Origin: CAVUWL01 sp963700105
GTDB lineage: Bacteria > Actinomycetota > Thermoleophilia > Solirubrobacterales > 70-9
DNA length: 64,000 bases
Assembly: GCA_963700105.1 (NCBI GenBank)
Contig: CAVOWL010000001.1
Coordinates: 434,001 to 498,000 of the forward strand
Direction of reading: 5' to 3'
Within the stretch, counting starts at the first letter, position 1, and each line of letters opens with the position of its first letter. Below are positions 45,201 through 53,803 of the stretch, piece by piece. A program made the translations under genes and the position numbers. A model generated the notes under the pieces. It was not told the origin of the DNA and did not search any database. It worked only from the letters and a program-made list of their open reading frames with translations.

Positions 45201-45653
45201 ATTGGGAAGCTGCTCACGATCGGCGAGGTTTCAAAGCGCAGCGGGGTTGCTGCCTCGGCGCTGCGCTTCTATGAGGAACGGGGTCTGATTACTTCCGATC
45301 GCGCTGGTTCGGGCCACCGGCGCTACCCGAGGCCGGTGCTTCGTCGGATTGCCTTCATCGTCTTTGCCCAGCGGGTCGGGTTAACGCTGCAGGAAATCGC
45401 CGCCGAGCTGGCCCAGCTCCCCCCGGACCGGGTGCCGACACGCCGCGACTGGTCGCGACTCTCTCGCACCTGGGCCTCGCGGATCGACCGCCAGATCGCC
45501 GAGCTAGCGCGACTGAAAGAAGGGCTCACCCAGTGCATCGGCTGCGGTTGCCTTTCGCTGGACCGCTGCAGGCTCGCCAACCCCGGAGACCGGGTTGCGA
45601 GCCACGGCCCTGGGCCACGCTACTGGCTCGGAGATCCCCGGCCTCCGGCTTGA
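45201..45653 (+). CDS. MerR-family redox regulator, SoxR-like, start unclear
   Basis: About 150 residues: MerR DNA-binding domain 'LTIGEVSKRSGVAASALRFY' and 'EERGLITSDRAGSGHRRYP', a dimerisation helix, and the SoxR iron-sulfur cysteines in 'CIGCGCLSLDRC' (C-x2-C-x-C-x5-C). SoxR senses redox-cycling drugs through a 2Fe-2S cluster. In frame there is no ATG, GTG or TTG between an upstream TAG and the domain; the likely options are ATT 45201 or CTG 45210, or an altered start codon. No obvious target gene is adjacent. Confidence 0.78.
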   Translation: MGKLLTIGEVSKRSGVAASALRFYEERGLITSDRAGSGHRRYPRPVLRRIAFIVFAQRVGLTLQEIAAELAQLPPDRVPTRRDWSRLSRTWASRIDRQIAELARLKEGLTQCIGCGCLSLDRCRLANPGDRVASHGPGPRYWLGDPRPPA

Positions 45654-45875
45654 GAATAAACGCGAGCCATTGCCACCCTCAGTGGGAGGACTGCCTGAGA
45701 TCCCCCATCCGGCGGCAAATGACGTCGGCGCGGCAGAGGCGAATGCATTGGTTTCAGCCTGCCGGGTGGAGCATTGCGATTTGAGCTTGGCAGCGGGCCA
45801 GAATGCCAATCCGCAACTTCTGTCAATGAAACGTGTCAGAGCATCAAACCCGACCGCAAAAGGGAGCCCCGGCTG

Positions 45876-47504
45876 ATGGCTTTGCGCCTCACGGTTGTTC
45901 TGCTTTTCATCATGGGTGCAGCCTGCATCGCCTCAGCTTCAGCAGAGGCTCGCCTTCGCCCGACGGTCAGCCTAAAAATCTCCGCACAACAAGCCGACCT
46001 CGGCCAAAAGCTCGTCTTTAGTGGACGAGTTGGGCCAAAGAGGGCAGGAGAGACCGTCTTCCTCCAGCAACTATTACAGCGCCCCTGGCGCACTCTCGCC
46101 CGGGGGCGCTTGACAGGCGCTTCCAAATTCCGTTTCGAAACCGGCTTGCGAACCTCCGGGGAGCTGAAACTCCGAGTTCGATATTCAGGCGATGGGAGGA
46201 CGCGTGCCGCCCACTCTCCGATCCGGACGGTCAACGTGCTCCCCGTTCCGGTCGGCATTCACCAGATCAAGCACGTAGTGATCATCATGCAGGAGAACCG
46301 AAGTTTCGATGAGTACTTCGGCACCTATCCGGGTGCCGACGGCTTTCCGCCCGGTACATGCGTGCCCGACCCGGCCACTGGCACCTGCATCCCGCCCTAC
46401 CACAACCCAAACGACATCAACAAAGGCGGCCCGCACGGCGAAACTAACTTTGAAGGGGATCTCAACGGGGGCGCGATGAACGGCTTCGTCGCCGAAGCTG
46501 AGAAAGCGCAGGGCTGCCAAACCGCCGGAACACCCCAGTGTGAAACCGACGTGATGGGTTACAAGGATGAAAGCGACATTCCCAATTACTGGGCCTATGC
46601 CCGAAACTTCGTGCTACAGGACCACCTCTTTGAGCCAAACAGGAGCTGGAGCCTACCCTCACATCTATTTCTGGTTTCGGAGTGGTCGGCCCGTTGTACC
46701 CTGCCGAACGAACCATTCAGCTGCACCAATGCACTCCAAGACCCGGGAACCTCAGACGCCAACCCCAACGATCCGCTCGGCTCCCAGCCAGACTTCGCCT
46801 GGACCCCGCTCACATACCTACTCCATAACGCCGGGGTCAGCTGGGGCTACTTCATCAAAAAGGGTTTACAGCCTGACTGCGCTGATGACCAGGAGCGCTG
46901 CAGCAATCCACCGCGCCAGGGACCGGCTACTCCGGGTATCTGGAATCCTCTGCCCGGCTTTTCCACGGTCAGAGAAAACCGCGAAATCGGCAACATTCAG
47001 GACACTTCAGCATTCCTCAATGATGCCCAAAGCGGCACCCTGCCGGCGGTCTCTTGGGTGGTCCCCAGCCAGCCGGTGAGCGAGCACCCACCGGCATCGG
47101 TCGCCGCGGGGCAAGAATACGTAACCAATCTGATCAACAAAGTGATGGAAGGACCCGACTGGCCGAGCACTGCGATCTTTCTCAGCTGGGATGACTGGGG
47201 CGGCTTTTACGACAACGTAGTTCCACCCGTGGTCGATCAAAACGGCTATGGGTTTCGCGTCCCAGGACTGGTAATCAGCCCTTACGCCAAAAAGGGTTAC
47301 ATCGATCATCAGGTGCTCAGCCACGACGCATACAACAAGTTCATCGAGGATGATTTCCTCGAAAGTCAGCGCCTCAATCCCGCCACCGACGGTCGCCCCG
47401 ATCCGCGACCAACGGTGCGCGAATCGGTCCCCGAGCTGGGCAACCTTGTCACAGACTTCAACTTCCACCAGGCGCCGCGCCCGCCGTTGATACTTCCCCC
47501 CTAA
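45876..47504 (+). CDS. Secreted phosphoesterase (phospholipase C / acid phosphatase family)
   Basis: 542 residues from ATG 45876 with AGGGAG upstream. A signal peptide ('ALRLTVVLLFIMGAACIASA') is followed by an Ig-like region ('KISAQQADLGQKLVFSGRVG', to about 125) and a phosphoesterase domain of the alkaline-phosphatase superfamily: 'IKHVVIIMQENRSFDEYFGT' (metal and nucleophile region), 'WVVPSQPVSEHPPASV' and 'AIFLSWDDWGGFYDNVVPP'. Related bacterial enzymes hydrolyse phosphatidylcholine. An eight-or-more cysteine pattern fits a secreted protein. It is followed 19 bp later by a surface-protein gene. Confidence 0.88.
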   Translation: MALRLTVVLLFIMGAACIASASAEARLRPTVSLKISAQQADLGQKLVFSGRVGPKRAGETVFLQQLLQRPWRTLARGRLTGASKFRFETGLRTSGELKLRVRYSGDGRTRAAHSPIRTVNVLPVPVGIHQIKHVVIIMQENRSFDEYFGTYPGADGFPPGTCVPDPATGTCIPPYHNPNDINKGGPHGETNFEGDLNGGAMNGFVAEAEKAQGCQTAGTPQCETDVMGYKDESDIPNYWAYARNFVLQDHLFEPNRSWSLPSHLFLVSEWSARCTLPNEPFSCTNALQDPGTSDANPNDPLGSQPDFAWTPLTYLLHNAGVSWGYFIKKGLQPDCADDQERCSNPPRQGPATPGIWNPLPGFSTVRENREIGNIQDTSAFLNDAQSGTLPAVSWVVPSQPVSEHPPASVAAGQEYVTNLINKVMEGPDWPSTAIFLSWDDWGGFYDNVVPPVVDQNGYGFRVPGLVISPYAKKGYIDHQVLSHDAYNKFIEDDFLESQRLNPATDGRPDPRPTVRESVPELGNLVTDFNFHQAPRPPLILPP

Positions 47505-47522
47505 AGAGCAGGAGGCCTGCCA

Positions 47523-48065
47523 ATGCGCACGATCCGTAAGCAACTCAGCTACGCCAACGTGATGGCGACCCTCGCCATCTTCATCGCCTTGGGGGGAGGG
47601 GCATTGGCGGCCCTACGGATCCCCGCCAACTCGATTGGCACAAAGCAGCTGAAACGGAGCGCCGTAACCGGAATCAAGGTTAAAGCAGCCACTCTCACCG
47701 GCGCAAACATTAAGCCTCAGTCGTTGACTGGTGAAGACATAAAGCCCGGCTCGCTAAGTCCCGAAGTTCTCCCCCACTTCGGCCTTGCCAATTTGCTGGG
47801 CGCGTCGGGGACGGCGACTAATAACACCACGATCAAACTCGGCAAAGGCGAATGCGAACGCTCCGCCTTTACCGCATCCGGCGCCCAGCCGGGCGAAGCC
47901 GTGATGCTGCAGGGTTCAGACATTGCCGGACTCCAGCACGCCATCGAGGGCGCTCCCTCGATCACCAACCCCAATCAGATCAACGTTAGTGTCTGCGCGG
48001 ACTCCGAACATACGGTTAACCAGCCAGCCGGAACCGTACAGCTGCGTTTCGACACGATTGGATGA
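47523..48065 (+). CDS. Secreted surface protein with 'LSYANV' N-terminus
   Basis: 180 residues. The N-terminus 'MRTIRKQLSYANVMATLAIF' plus 'IALGGGALA' is a signal-peptide type seen again in the next gene and, from memory, common in Solirubrobacterales genomes. Then come 'NSIGTKQLKRSAVTGIKVK' and pentapeptide-like 'ANIKPQSLTGEDIKPGSL' repeats, and a C-terminal domain with two cysteines. It probably forms part of the cell surface; function unknown. Probably co-transcribed with the phosphoesterase. Confidence 0.78.
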   Translation: MRTIRKQLSYANVMATLAIFIALGGGALAALRIPANSIGTKQLKRSAVTGIKVKAATLTGANIKPQSLTGEDIKPGSLSPEVLPHFGLANLLGASGTATNNTTIKLGKGECERSAFTASGAQPGEAVMLQGSDIAGLQHAIEGAPSITNPNQINVSVCADSEHTVNQPAGTVQLRFDTIG

Positions 48066-48204
48066 CGATGGGCATCTCGAACCGTCAGAGACTCATCACT
48101 CTTGCCGATCGCTGCAATTCAGGCCTGGATTGGTCTCTCCGGCAGCCCGGCCCCAAACTCGATTCGTGCGGGCAGACCGACAAAGGGCTGGGAAGGAGCC
48201 ACTC

Positions 48205-48864
48205 ATGAAGAGGCTGGTAGATGCGTTGTCCTACGCCAATGTCGTTTCGACCGTCGGGCTTTTCCTGCTGCTCGGCGGCGGGGCCTATGCAGCGTCGAGG
48301 TTGCCCGTGAACACAGTTGGAACGAAGCAGCTCAAGAACAATGCCGTGACCTGGGCCAAGATCAAGGACGGCACCATAACCTCATCGAAGATACGTGAAG
48401 GAAGCTTGCTCAGGGGGGACTTTGCGGTCGGGCAGCTCTCAGCTGGACCTCAGGGTGCGGCAGGCGAAAAAGGCGAAAAGGGCAAGCAGGGTGAACCGGG
48501 GCCGCTGGTAACGACGCTTCCATCTGGAAAGACCTTACGAGGAATCTTCAGCTACACAGGACATGAGACCTCTGGCAACAGTCCGACCGAGCCTATTTCC
48601 TATCCGTTTCCTCTGGCATCGGGCGCCACGGCCAATGTGATTGGCGTAGGCGCCAAAGCGACGACCGCCTGTCCTGGGAGCTCGAAAGACCCTCGGGCTG
48701 AACCCGGCAATCTCTGCGTCTATGAGACCCAGGATGAGGGAGAACTGGAACTGAATGCGTCAAACGAAATTGCCGGTGGTCGATATGGGGCGGTTCTGTC
48801 TGCAAAAGTCCCAGCTGAAACCGATTTTGATTTTGCCGGAACGTGGGCTGTGAGCGCTCCGTGA
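48205..48864 (+). CDS. Secreted surface protein with 'LSYANV' N-terminus and short collagen-like stretch
   Basis: 219 residues from ATG 48205, with GGAAGGAG upstream. It has the same leader as the gene before it ('MKRLVDALSYANVVSTVGLF', 'LLLGGGAYA') and the same 'VGTKQLKNNAVTWAKIKDG' segment. A collagen-like Gly-X-Y run of about six triplets follows ('GPQGAAGEKGEKGKQGEPGP'), then a C-terminal globular domain. The shared layout marks the two as paralogues. A longer in-frame start upstream overlaps the first gene and is rejected. Confidence 0.8.
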   Translation: MKRLVDALSYANVVSTVGLFLLLGGGAYAASRLPVNTVGTKQLKNNAVTWAKIKDGTITSSKIREGSLLRGDFAVGQLSAGPQGAAGEKGEKGKQGEPGPLVTTLPSGKTLRGIFSYTGHETSGNSPTEPISYPFPLASGATANVIGVGAKATTACPGSSKDPRAEPGNLCVYETQDEGELELNASNEIAGGRYGAVLSAKVPAETDFDFAGTWAVSAP

Positions 48865-48999
48865 GAGTTCTCTAGATCACATTTTCAGGCCTGGATGTCG
48901 CGGGAGCTTGAGGGGCTGCAGGTGGCCCCGTATGAGGCTAGGAGGCATTGAGCAGGCCGGAGAGGGCTCAAAATAGGAGGCGAATGCCTCAGCCGTTAA

Positions 49000-49018
49000 G
49001 AACCCCTTTCAGAAAGAG
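49000..49018 (+). repeat. Left terminal inverted repeat of the IS5-family element
   Basis: It matches the right end at 15 of 19 positions when that end is read inward. Confidence 0.75.
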
Positions 49019-49074
49019 GTTTCGCGAAACCGTTGGCGAATCCATAACGCGTAAACCCGAGAAGGGAGTGCGCA

Positions 49075-49885
49075 ATGGCTTCACCGTTGGTCCCCGACGA
49101 GCTCTGGGAGGTGGTGGAGCCGCTGATCCCGAAGGTCGAGCGCCGCTACCGTTACCCCGGTCGCAAGCGTGTGCCCGATCGTCAGACCCTGACCGGCATC
49201 CTCTTTGTCTTGAAGACCGGCATCTCCTGGGAGGACCTCCCCCAGGAGATGGGCTGCGGCTCGGGGGTCACCTGTTGGCGACGCCTGCGCGAATGGCAGG
49301 AACAAGGTGTGTGGCAGAAGCTGCACGAGGCACTGCTCGCCCAACTCAACGCTGCCGGCGAGATCGATTGGCGCCGGGCCGCAGTCGACTCCTCCCACGT
49401 GCGTGCCTTCGGGGGGGCGAACGCACCGGCCCGAGCCCAGTGGACCGCCGAAAGCGCGGTTCCAAGCACCACCTGATCACCTGTGGGCGGGGAAACCCGC
49501 TGGCCTCGGAGACAACTGCGGCCAACGTCAACGACGTGACCCGTTTCGTGCCGCTGGTGGACGCCGTGCCGCCGATGGGGGACGGCGAGGTCGGCCAAGG
49601 CGAAGACCGAGGAGCGTCTACGGCGATCGGGCCTACCACTCGCGGAAATCCCGCCGCGAACTGCACCACCGCAGGATCAAGGTCAGGGTCGCCAAGCCCG
49701 GCGACCCGCACGGTTCGGGCCTCGGTCGAAAGCGCTGGGTGGTCGAGCGCACCATCTCCTGGCTTCACCAGTACCGCCGTCTACGGGTGCGCTACGAGCG
49801 TCGCGCCGATATCCACGAGGCATTCCTGACGATCGGCTGCTGCCTGATCTGCTTCAAGCAGCTCCAGGCGGCGGAATCATTTTGA
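49075..49885 (+). pseudogene. IS5-family transposase, two frame breaks
   Basis: The protein starts 'MASPLVPDELWEVVEPLIPK' and runs in frame to 'VDSSHVRAFGG', the first catalytic Asp region. At a run of seven G (about 49410) it must shift -1 to continue 'ERTGPSPVDRRKRGSKHHLI' and 'VNDVTRFVPLVDAVPP'. Near 49580 it must shift again to reach 'SVYGDRAYHSRKSRREL' and 'GLGRKRWVVERTISWLHQYR' with the second Asp and the final Glu. The first shift may be programmed, as in many IS5 elements; the second has no slippery run and probably inactivates the gene. Confidence 0.82.
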
Positions 49886-49894
49886 AAGGGGCTC
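49876..49894 (-). repeat. Right terminal inverted repeat of the IS5-family element
   Basis: Read inward it begins GAGCCCCTTTCAA and pairs with the left end at 49000. Confidence 0.75.
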
Positions 49895-50121
49895 TAAGGG
49901 GCTGCGGCGATTTGTCGAGCAGCATGCGGGTCGAGATGGTGGGGCGATGCAGGGGTCGAGCCGCTGAACCTCATCATGCCCACGACGGTCGCGACGATAA
50001 ATATCCCCGCCGTCACCCTCTTTAGATGCTGATCGGTCAGCCAGAGGGGCCGGTGGGCCTGAAGCCACGACCTTGCTCCGGAAGCTCCGGCCATCGCTGT
50101 CAATGCGCAAGCGGCACACAT
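49894..50121 (-). CDS. Small membrane protein whose stop codon abuts the IS element
   Basis: 75 residues from ATG 50121: 'MCAACALTAMAGASGARSWL' with two cysteines, then a membrane segment 'VTAGIFIVATVVGMMRF' and a short tail. The stop TAG is made of the IS target duplication plus the first IS base; before insertion the codon would have read TAA. The insertion therefore sits in the stop codon and leaves the protein unchanged. Function unknown. Confidence 0.5.
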   Translation of the reverse strand: MCAACALTAMAGASGARSWLQAHRPLWLTDQHLKRVTAGIFIVATVVGMMRFSGSTPASPHHLDPHAARQIAAAP

Positions 50122-50175
50122 GGGGGCGGTGGAAATGTTATTCGCAGGCGCCCTGGTCCTCGATCGGTGGAGTTC

Positions 50176-50814
50176 TCAGCGCAGTATCGGGCAGTTGACG
50201 TCGACGCTCGCCGTCGAGCTGAGTTTGTGGCCGGCGACTTCGACGGTCGCCGTCATCGAGTAGGTGCCGTCGAATTCTTCGGGGGAGGGTCCCTCGTACT
50301 CTCCGAATTCGCCGCTCCCACTCGTGAGCACGGCGTGGTAAATGTCTGTCTGGGCGCCTGGAGGGCCGCCGAAAATGAAGCCACCCTTTGCGAAAACCGT
50401 CGTAAGCGGCGCGGGGGAGGTCGGAGTCGGCTGGCTCAACTCCGCTGCCCCCTGGGCCAAGGAGTCTTCATAGGTCGTCGGCGCATCGGCGGAGATGTTG
50501 GCAGCGCGCACGTACACCGTCAGGTACTCGGTCTGAGGCGGCCCGATCACCCCGCCCGGGGGCGCATCGACCATTTCCGAGCACTGCGCCGTCGAGCTCA
50601 CCGTCTTTCCCGCGGACACGAATAGGCGGTTCACGCCGAAACCGAGAACCGAGAAAGATGGACCGCTAGGCGTCGGCTTCTTGTGCTTCTTGTGCTTTTT
50701 GGCGGCAACCGCCTTCGGGGCACCGGCCGATGCCGCCGAGGCGGCGAGCCCAGCGGAAAATGTCGCGGCCGCGAGGCTGATCGCTGTCAGTGCTCGAATC
50801 GAAAAGCGGTTCAC
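50176..50814 (-). CDS. Secreted hypothetical protein
   Basis: 212 residues with a signal peptide ('RALTAISLAAATFSAGLAAS'), a Lys/His-rich linker ('KKHKKHKKPTPSG') and a beta-rich domain with two cysteines ('TAQCSEMVDAPPG', 'DVNCPILR') that could form a disulfide. Extracellular; function unknown. Of the same general type as the secreted proteins nearby. Confidence 0.7.
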   Translation of the reverse strand: MNRFSIRALTAISLAAATFSAGLAASAASAGAPKAVAAKKHKKHKKPTPSGPSFSVLGFGVNRLFVSAGKTVSSTAQCSEMVDAPPGGVIGPPQTEYLTVYVRAANISADAPTTYEDSLAQGAAELSQPTPTSPAPLTTVFAKGGFIFGGPPGAQTDIYHAVLTSGSGEFGEYEGPSPEEFDGTYSMTATVEVAGHKLSSTASVDVNCPILR

Positions 50815-51381
50815 TTGCCCTCCCTGGAGTCAATCGTGGGTGTCGACGGAGATCCCTGCCGGTCCTCGGCTTCTTCGGAAGCTACCAATGCCCAGCCCGG
50901 AACGATCTTTGCTGCGGGTATGGATCGCCTGCGCCGACCCACGCATGCGCGAGCTCCAAACCTGATCTCCGAGAAATCTGCTCGATAAAATCCGGTCGTC
51001 GCAGTCAGCCACATGGCCACATTCGCGATGGTCTTTCAAGCAACAGCGCGGCATAGATCCGCCGAGTCGAACACCTCGAATGTACTCCCGAGTGGATCGA
51101 GCGCAGCCTGCTGCTATCGATCCCTGTACCGCTGTCATCACGGACTACTCAAGACTAAGCGAAGATCATGCCAAGTAGCGAGGTGGACCAGATCCTCCTC
51201 AACCGGGTGCTGCTCTTGAGATCGCCTCGTAGCCCATGACTGGGTCGGCGCGGGTAGATTCGGAGCCAATCGATGCCCATCTAACTGGGCCTCCCCTGCC
51301 CGCTAATCGGAGCATGACCTGGGAACCCAACTACCCAAGGCGGTCCCCCAACCCCGTCCGCCGAGCAGACGAACCGACTCC
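50815..51381. other. Intergenic stretch without a convincing gene
   Basis: 567 bp. Several overlapping open frames of under 105 codons have shuffled composition, and none has a ribosome site with a believable product. No RNA gene or repeat seen. Confidence 0.5.
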
Positions 51382-52203
51382 TCAGCGGGCGCGACAGGTG
51401 CGGACGGTTTCTTGTTTCAGATCCGGGCCTTCGGCGAGTTCAAAGGTTGCGCGGGCTAGGGAGAGAGGCCCGGAGGTAAAGCGCGGTGGAAGCGGACAGG
51501 AAGCGCTGAGATAGCTGTGGGTTCTGCCGCGATAGGAGAAGTGGCGGGAGACGTCGATGCTGAAATGGGCGAAATGAGGCCAGGGACCGATTGAGCGTGG
51601 CACGCGGGTGACCAAAACCGTGGGGAACGGCCCGGATTGGCGGCGGACGTGGAAGGGGAGGACGAACGAGACCGGGGGGTCTGACGTATAGGCAAGTACG
51701 TAGACGGCGGTGTGCCCTCGCTTGGTCTTTCCGTTAAAGACAAGGAGGTGGGCATGGAGGCCAAAGGGAGCCTGGTCGGGGATAAACACTCGGTCATAGA
51801 GGCGACCGCGGCCGACCAAGGCGCTGCCACAGATCGAGGTCGCCTGGCGAGAGTCTATGAAGCGGAGTCGGGACTGAGGGCAGATCGGAAGTCCCCTTAC
51901 GTCTAGCGCGCCGCGCCAGGCCAATTCGAGTTTGATCGATTTAACGCGGGGTAGCGGGATCGATTCGGCCGTGCGAATGCCGGCCTGTAACCGCACCGCT
52001 ACCGGGGCCGAAAAGCTGCGGGGAAGCTTGCGGGGAGAGATACCACCTTTGATGAAGACGATCAGGCCGCCAGTCTCAGAATCTTCGGCATAGACGGGCC
52101 CCGCCAGGAGCGCGAGCATTCCAAGGGCAGCAAGGACCGTCGGCAACCAGGCACGCCACCTGATGCCGAGCCGTGTGGCCCTTTTGCTTCGCGGATCAGG
52201 CAA
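51382..52203 (-). CDS. Secreted hypothetical protein
   Basis: 273 residues. A basic N-terminus and signal peptide ('LPTVLAALGMLALLAGPVYA') are followed by a beta-rich domain: 'GLIVFIKGGISPRKLPRSFS', 'PVAVRLQAGI', 'GSALVGRGRLYDRVFIPD' and 'HFSYRGRTHSYLSASCPL'. Three or more cysteines in the mature part suggest disulfides. No enzymatic motif. Such proteins recur as families in Thermoleophilia, but the function is unknown. Confidence 0.72.
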   Translation of the reverse strand: MPDPRSKRATRLGIRWRAWLPTVLAALGMLALLAGPVYAEDSETGGLIVFIKGGISPRKLPRSFSAPVAVRLQAGIRTAESIPLPRVKSIKLELAWRGALDVRGLPICPQSRLRFIDSRQATSICGSALVGRGRLYDRVFIPDQAPFGLHAHLLVFNGKTKRGHTAVYVLAYTSDPPVSFVLPFHVRRQSGPFPTVLVTRVPRSIGPWPHFAHFSIDVSRHFSYRGRTHSYLSASCPLPPRFTSGPLSLARATFELAEGPDLKQETVRTCRAR

Positions 52204-52569
52204 GGTGGATCACTCTTCAAACCTGGATTTGGATTAGCGACGCATCATTGGCCTGCGGCTCTCGGTCTCAGGCGGCCGATCGCGTCGCATTCGGCGGAAT
52301 CCAAGGCAACAATTATTAGCACATGAGCAGACCATGACCCGCGCCGTGACAGACCAGCGCGAATTCCACGAGATCGGGGTTCCTACGAGTGGCCCTCTTA
52401 AAATTGTGAGCTTCCGCGATGCAGAGGGCTGAAAGATTCCTCCGAAGTTTTGAAACCTCTGCGTACCGCGTCGCAGTTTCGAGTCCGAGCTAACGCAGTG
52501 GCCAGACCGAAGTCAGTCGAGGGTGATTTAGGTCGATCGATCCTCGGTCGCCGTAGCCGGGACGCCGTG
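52204..52569. other. Intergenic stretch without a convincing gene
   Basis: 366 bp upstream of the secreted protein gene. It should hold that gene's promoter, but no clear -10/-35 pair or RNA gene was seen. Confidence 0.45.
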
Positions 52570-52822
52570 CTATTGACCGAGGATGACGACGGCGTCGCTG
52601 ATCCAACTCAACCGTCCTCCGCAGCTGGTCGGAAAGTCCAGACTCCTGGGCCCTATCTGCCACAGTGTGCACAGGTCGGGCATATCGATGGGCGCCACCA
52701 GAATGTTCTTCTGAGGCACTGGCGAGTTGGTCTCCCAATGGTTTCGCTAACCAGTTTTGGTCTTTTGCGGGCGGTGCGATCTTCGCCTCGGCGAGCGCAC
52801 CGGGAAAGGTCGCTGCTCGCAG
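52570..52822 (-). pseudogene. Possible remnant of a small hypothetical gene
   Basis: Two adjacent minus-strand frames join into a protein-like string: 'ATFPGALAEAKIAPPAKDQN' and 'WLAKP', then after a shift near 52740 'ETNSPVPQKNILVAPIDMPD' and 'GGRLSWISDAVVILGQ' before a stop. No start codon is in place. Weak evidence, based only on composition. Confidence 0.25.
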
Positions 52823-52870
52823 TCAAGTAAGTCGAGGCGGCCCGCCATTAGCTCGCGAGGCGCTCCAAGG

Positions 52871-53407
52871 CTAGCTCCACAACATCCGCGCGGCTGCACC
52901 CCCTGTGGGCGGCGTTGACGAAGGGCTAGCGATGAAGAGTGAGAATGCGAGCAGGCAGCGAGCCTCGACATCGTCTTCGTCTGGACAGAAGGCCCCAAAG
53001 AGCGAGCGCATGTATTCCATTCTCCGGTCGTCGATGCGCCTAAGTCGCCTTGCGACAGCCTTGTCACGTCGGGCCCAATCGCGGATCGCAAGTTCAATCT
53101 TCAGCAGCTCGCCAGCTGAAGCAGAGGCCAACGCGAACAGCCGCCTCAACCTCGCCTTGGCGTCCCCGCCTTCGCCCTCGACACGCTTTATCACTTCGTC
53201 GATGACCCGGCGCTCCCACGTCTCAAGCATCTCCTTAAGCAACGCACGCCGGTCAGGGAAGTAGCCGTAGAGGCCGCCCTTGCTGACGCCGAGAGTCTCG
53301 GCCAGGGGCTCGATCCGGACGGCATCGGGACCACCGACGGCAAGGGCCTTGAACCCCTCTTCGATCCACCTATTGCGGGGCGTGCGAGCCGCGGTCAGGG
53401 AGGCCAA
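52871..53407 (-). CDS. TetR-family transcriptional regulator
   Basis: 178 residues with a TetR helix-turn-helix: 'NRWIEEGFKALAVGGPDAVR', 'IEPLAETLGVSKGGLYGYFP' and 'DRRALLKEML'. The C-terminal ligand domain is helical ('LALAS..' to 'RRMEYMRSLFGAF'). No divergent or adjacent target gene is obvious. It is the last chromosomal gene before the integrated element. It is not next to the acyl-CoA cluster, so a link to the shared operators cannot be claimed. Confidence 0.88.
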   Translation of the reverse strand: MASLTAARTPRNRWIEEGFKALAVGGPDAVRIEPLAETLGVSKGGLYGYFPDRRALLKEMLETWERRVIDEVIKRVEGEGGDAKARLRRLFALASASAGELLKIELAIRDWARRDKAVARRLRRIDDRRMEYMRSLFGAFCPDEDDVEARCLLAFSLFIASPSSTPPTGGAAARMLWS

Positions 53408-53606
53408 TCGCGCATGGCGGTCGGTGCGGGTTGGCTGATGCTCGTGAGCGCTCTCCCTCCGGGTCGCGCATTTCGCGGCTTCTCACCTTGCTCAAGTGCG
53501 ATCCCATCCGTCAACTGGACGCCGCGGGCAACTGGCTAGGGAATATATTTGCCACCAACGGCTAGTTCTAGCTCGGATTTTTGGCTCTGTGGCTAGGTCG
53601 CTGTAA

Positions 53607-53648
53607 AGCCCGCCTCCGGAATCGAACCGGAAACCTCCTGATTACAAA
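53607..53648 (-). other. Attachment site: 3' fragment of tRNA-Thr(TGT)
   Basis: The minus strand carries the 3' part of a tRNA from the anticodon loop on: TTTGTAA loop with TGT anticodon, 3' anticodon-stem strand TCAGG, variable loop AGGTT, T arm TCCGG-TTCGATT-CCGGA, acceptor strand GGCGGGC, base T. Pairing fails at once on the 5' side (no CCTGA stem), so this is not a full tRNA. It is the expected left junction of an element inserted in the 3' end of tRNA-Thr. CCA is not encoded. Confidence 0.78.
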
Positions 53649-53790
53649 GTGTTACTGTACAAGTGGTTTTAGCTCTGTTAAGCCGTTTGAGTTTTGGTGA
53701 ACTCTGCTTAGATCTGATGGGTTTTCCCGAGTGAGGAACACGCTGGGGAACATGCCAGGAAATACACCAAAAAGAGCGGTAACACACCTG

Positions 53791-53796
53791 TATAAT
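53791..53796 (+). promoter_or_regulatory. -10 element of a likely leaderless integrase promoter
   Basis: A perfect TATAAT ends 7 bases before the integrase ATG, so transcription should start at or next to the A of ATG and the mRNA would lack a ribosome site. No good -35 is visible. Confidence 0.6.
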
Positions 53797-53803
53797 AACG
53801 GCC

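Larger units (their letters stand above)
49000..49894 (+). mobile_element. IS5-family insertion sequence, inactivated
   Basis: An 895-bp element. Its ends are imperfect inverted repeats (GAACCCCTTTCAGAAAG at the left; GAGCCCCTTTCAAAATG read inward from the right), flanked by TAA on both sides (48997-48999 and 49895-49897). TAA duplication at a TTAA-like target fits the IS427 group of IS5. It holds one transposase reading region split over three frames. Confidence 0.85.

Noticed and set aside
53607..53680. A complete tRNA gene
   Set aside because: The 5' anticodon strand, D arm and 5' acceptor strand are missing; only the 3' part is present.
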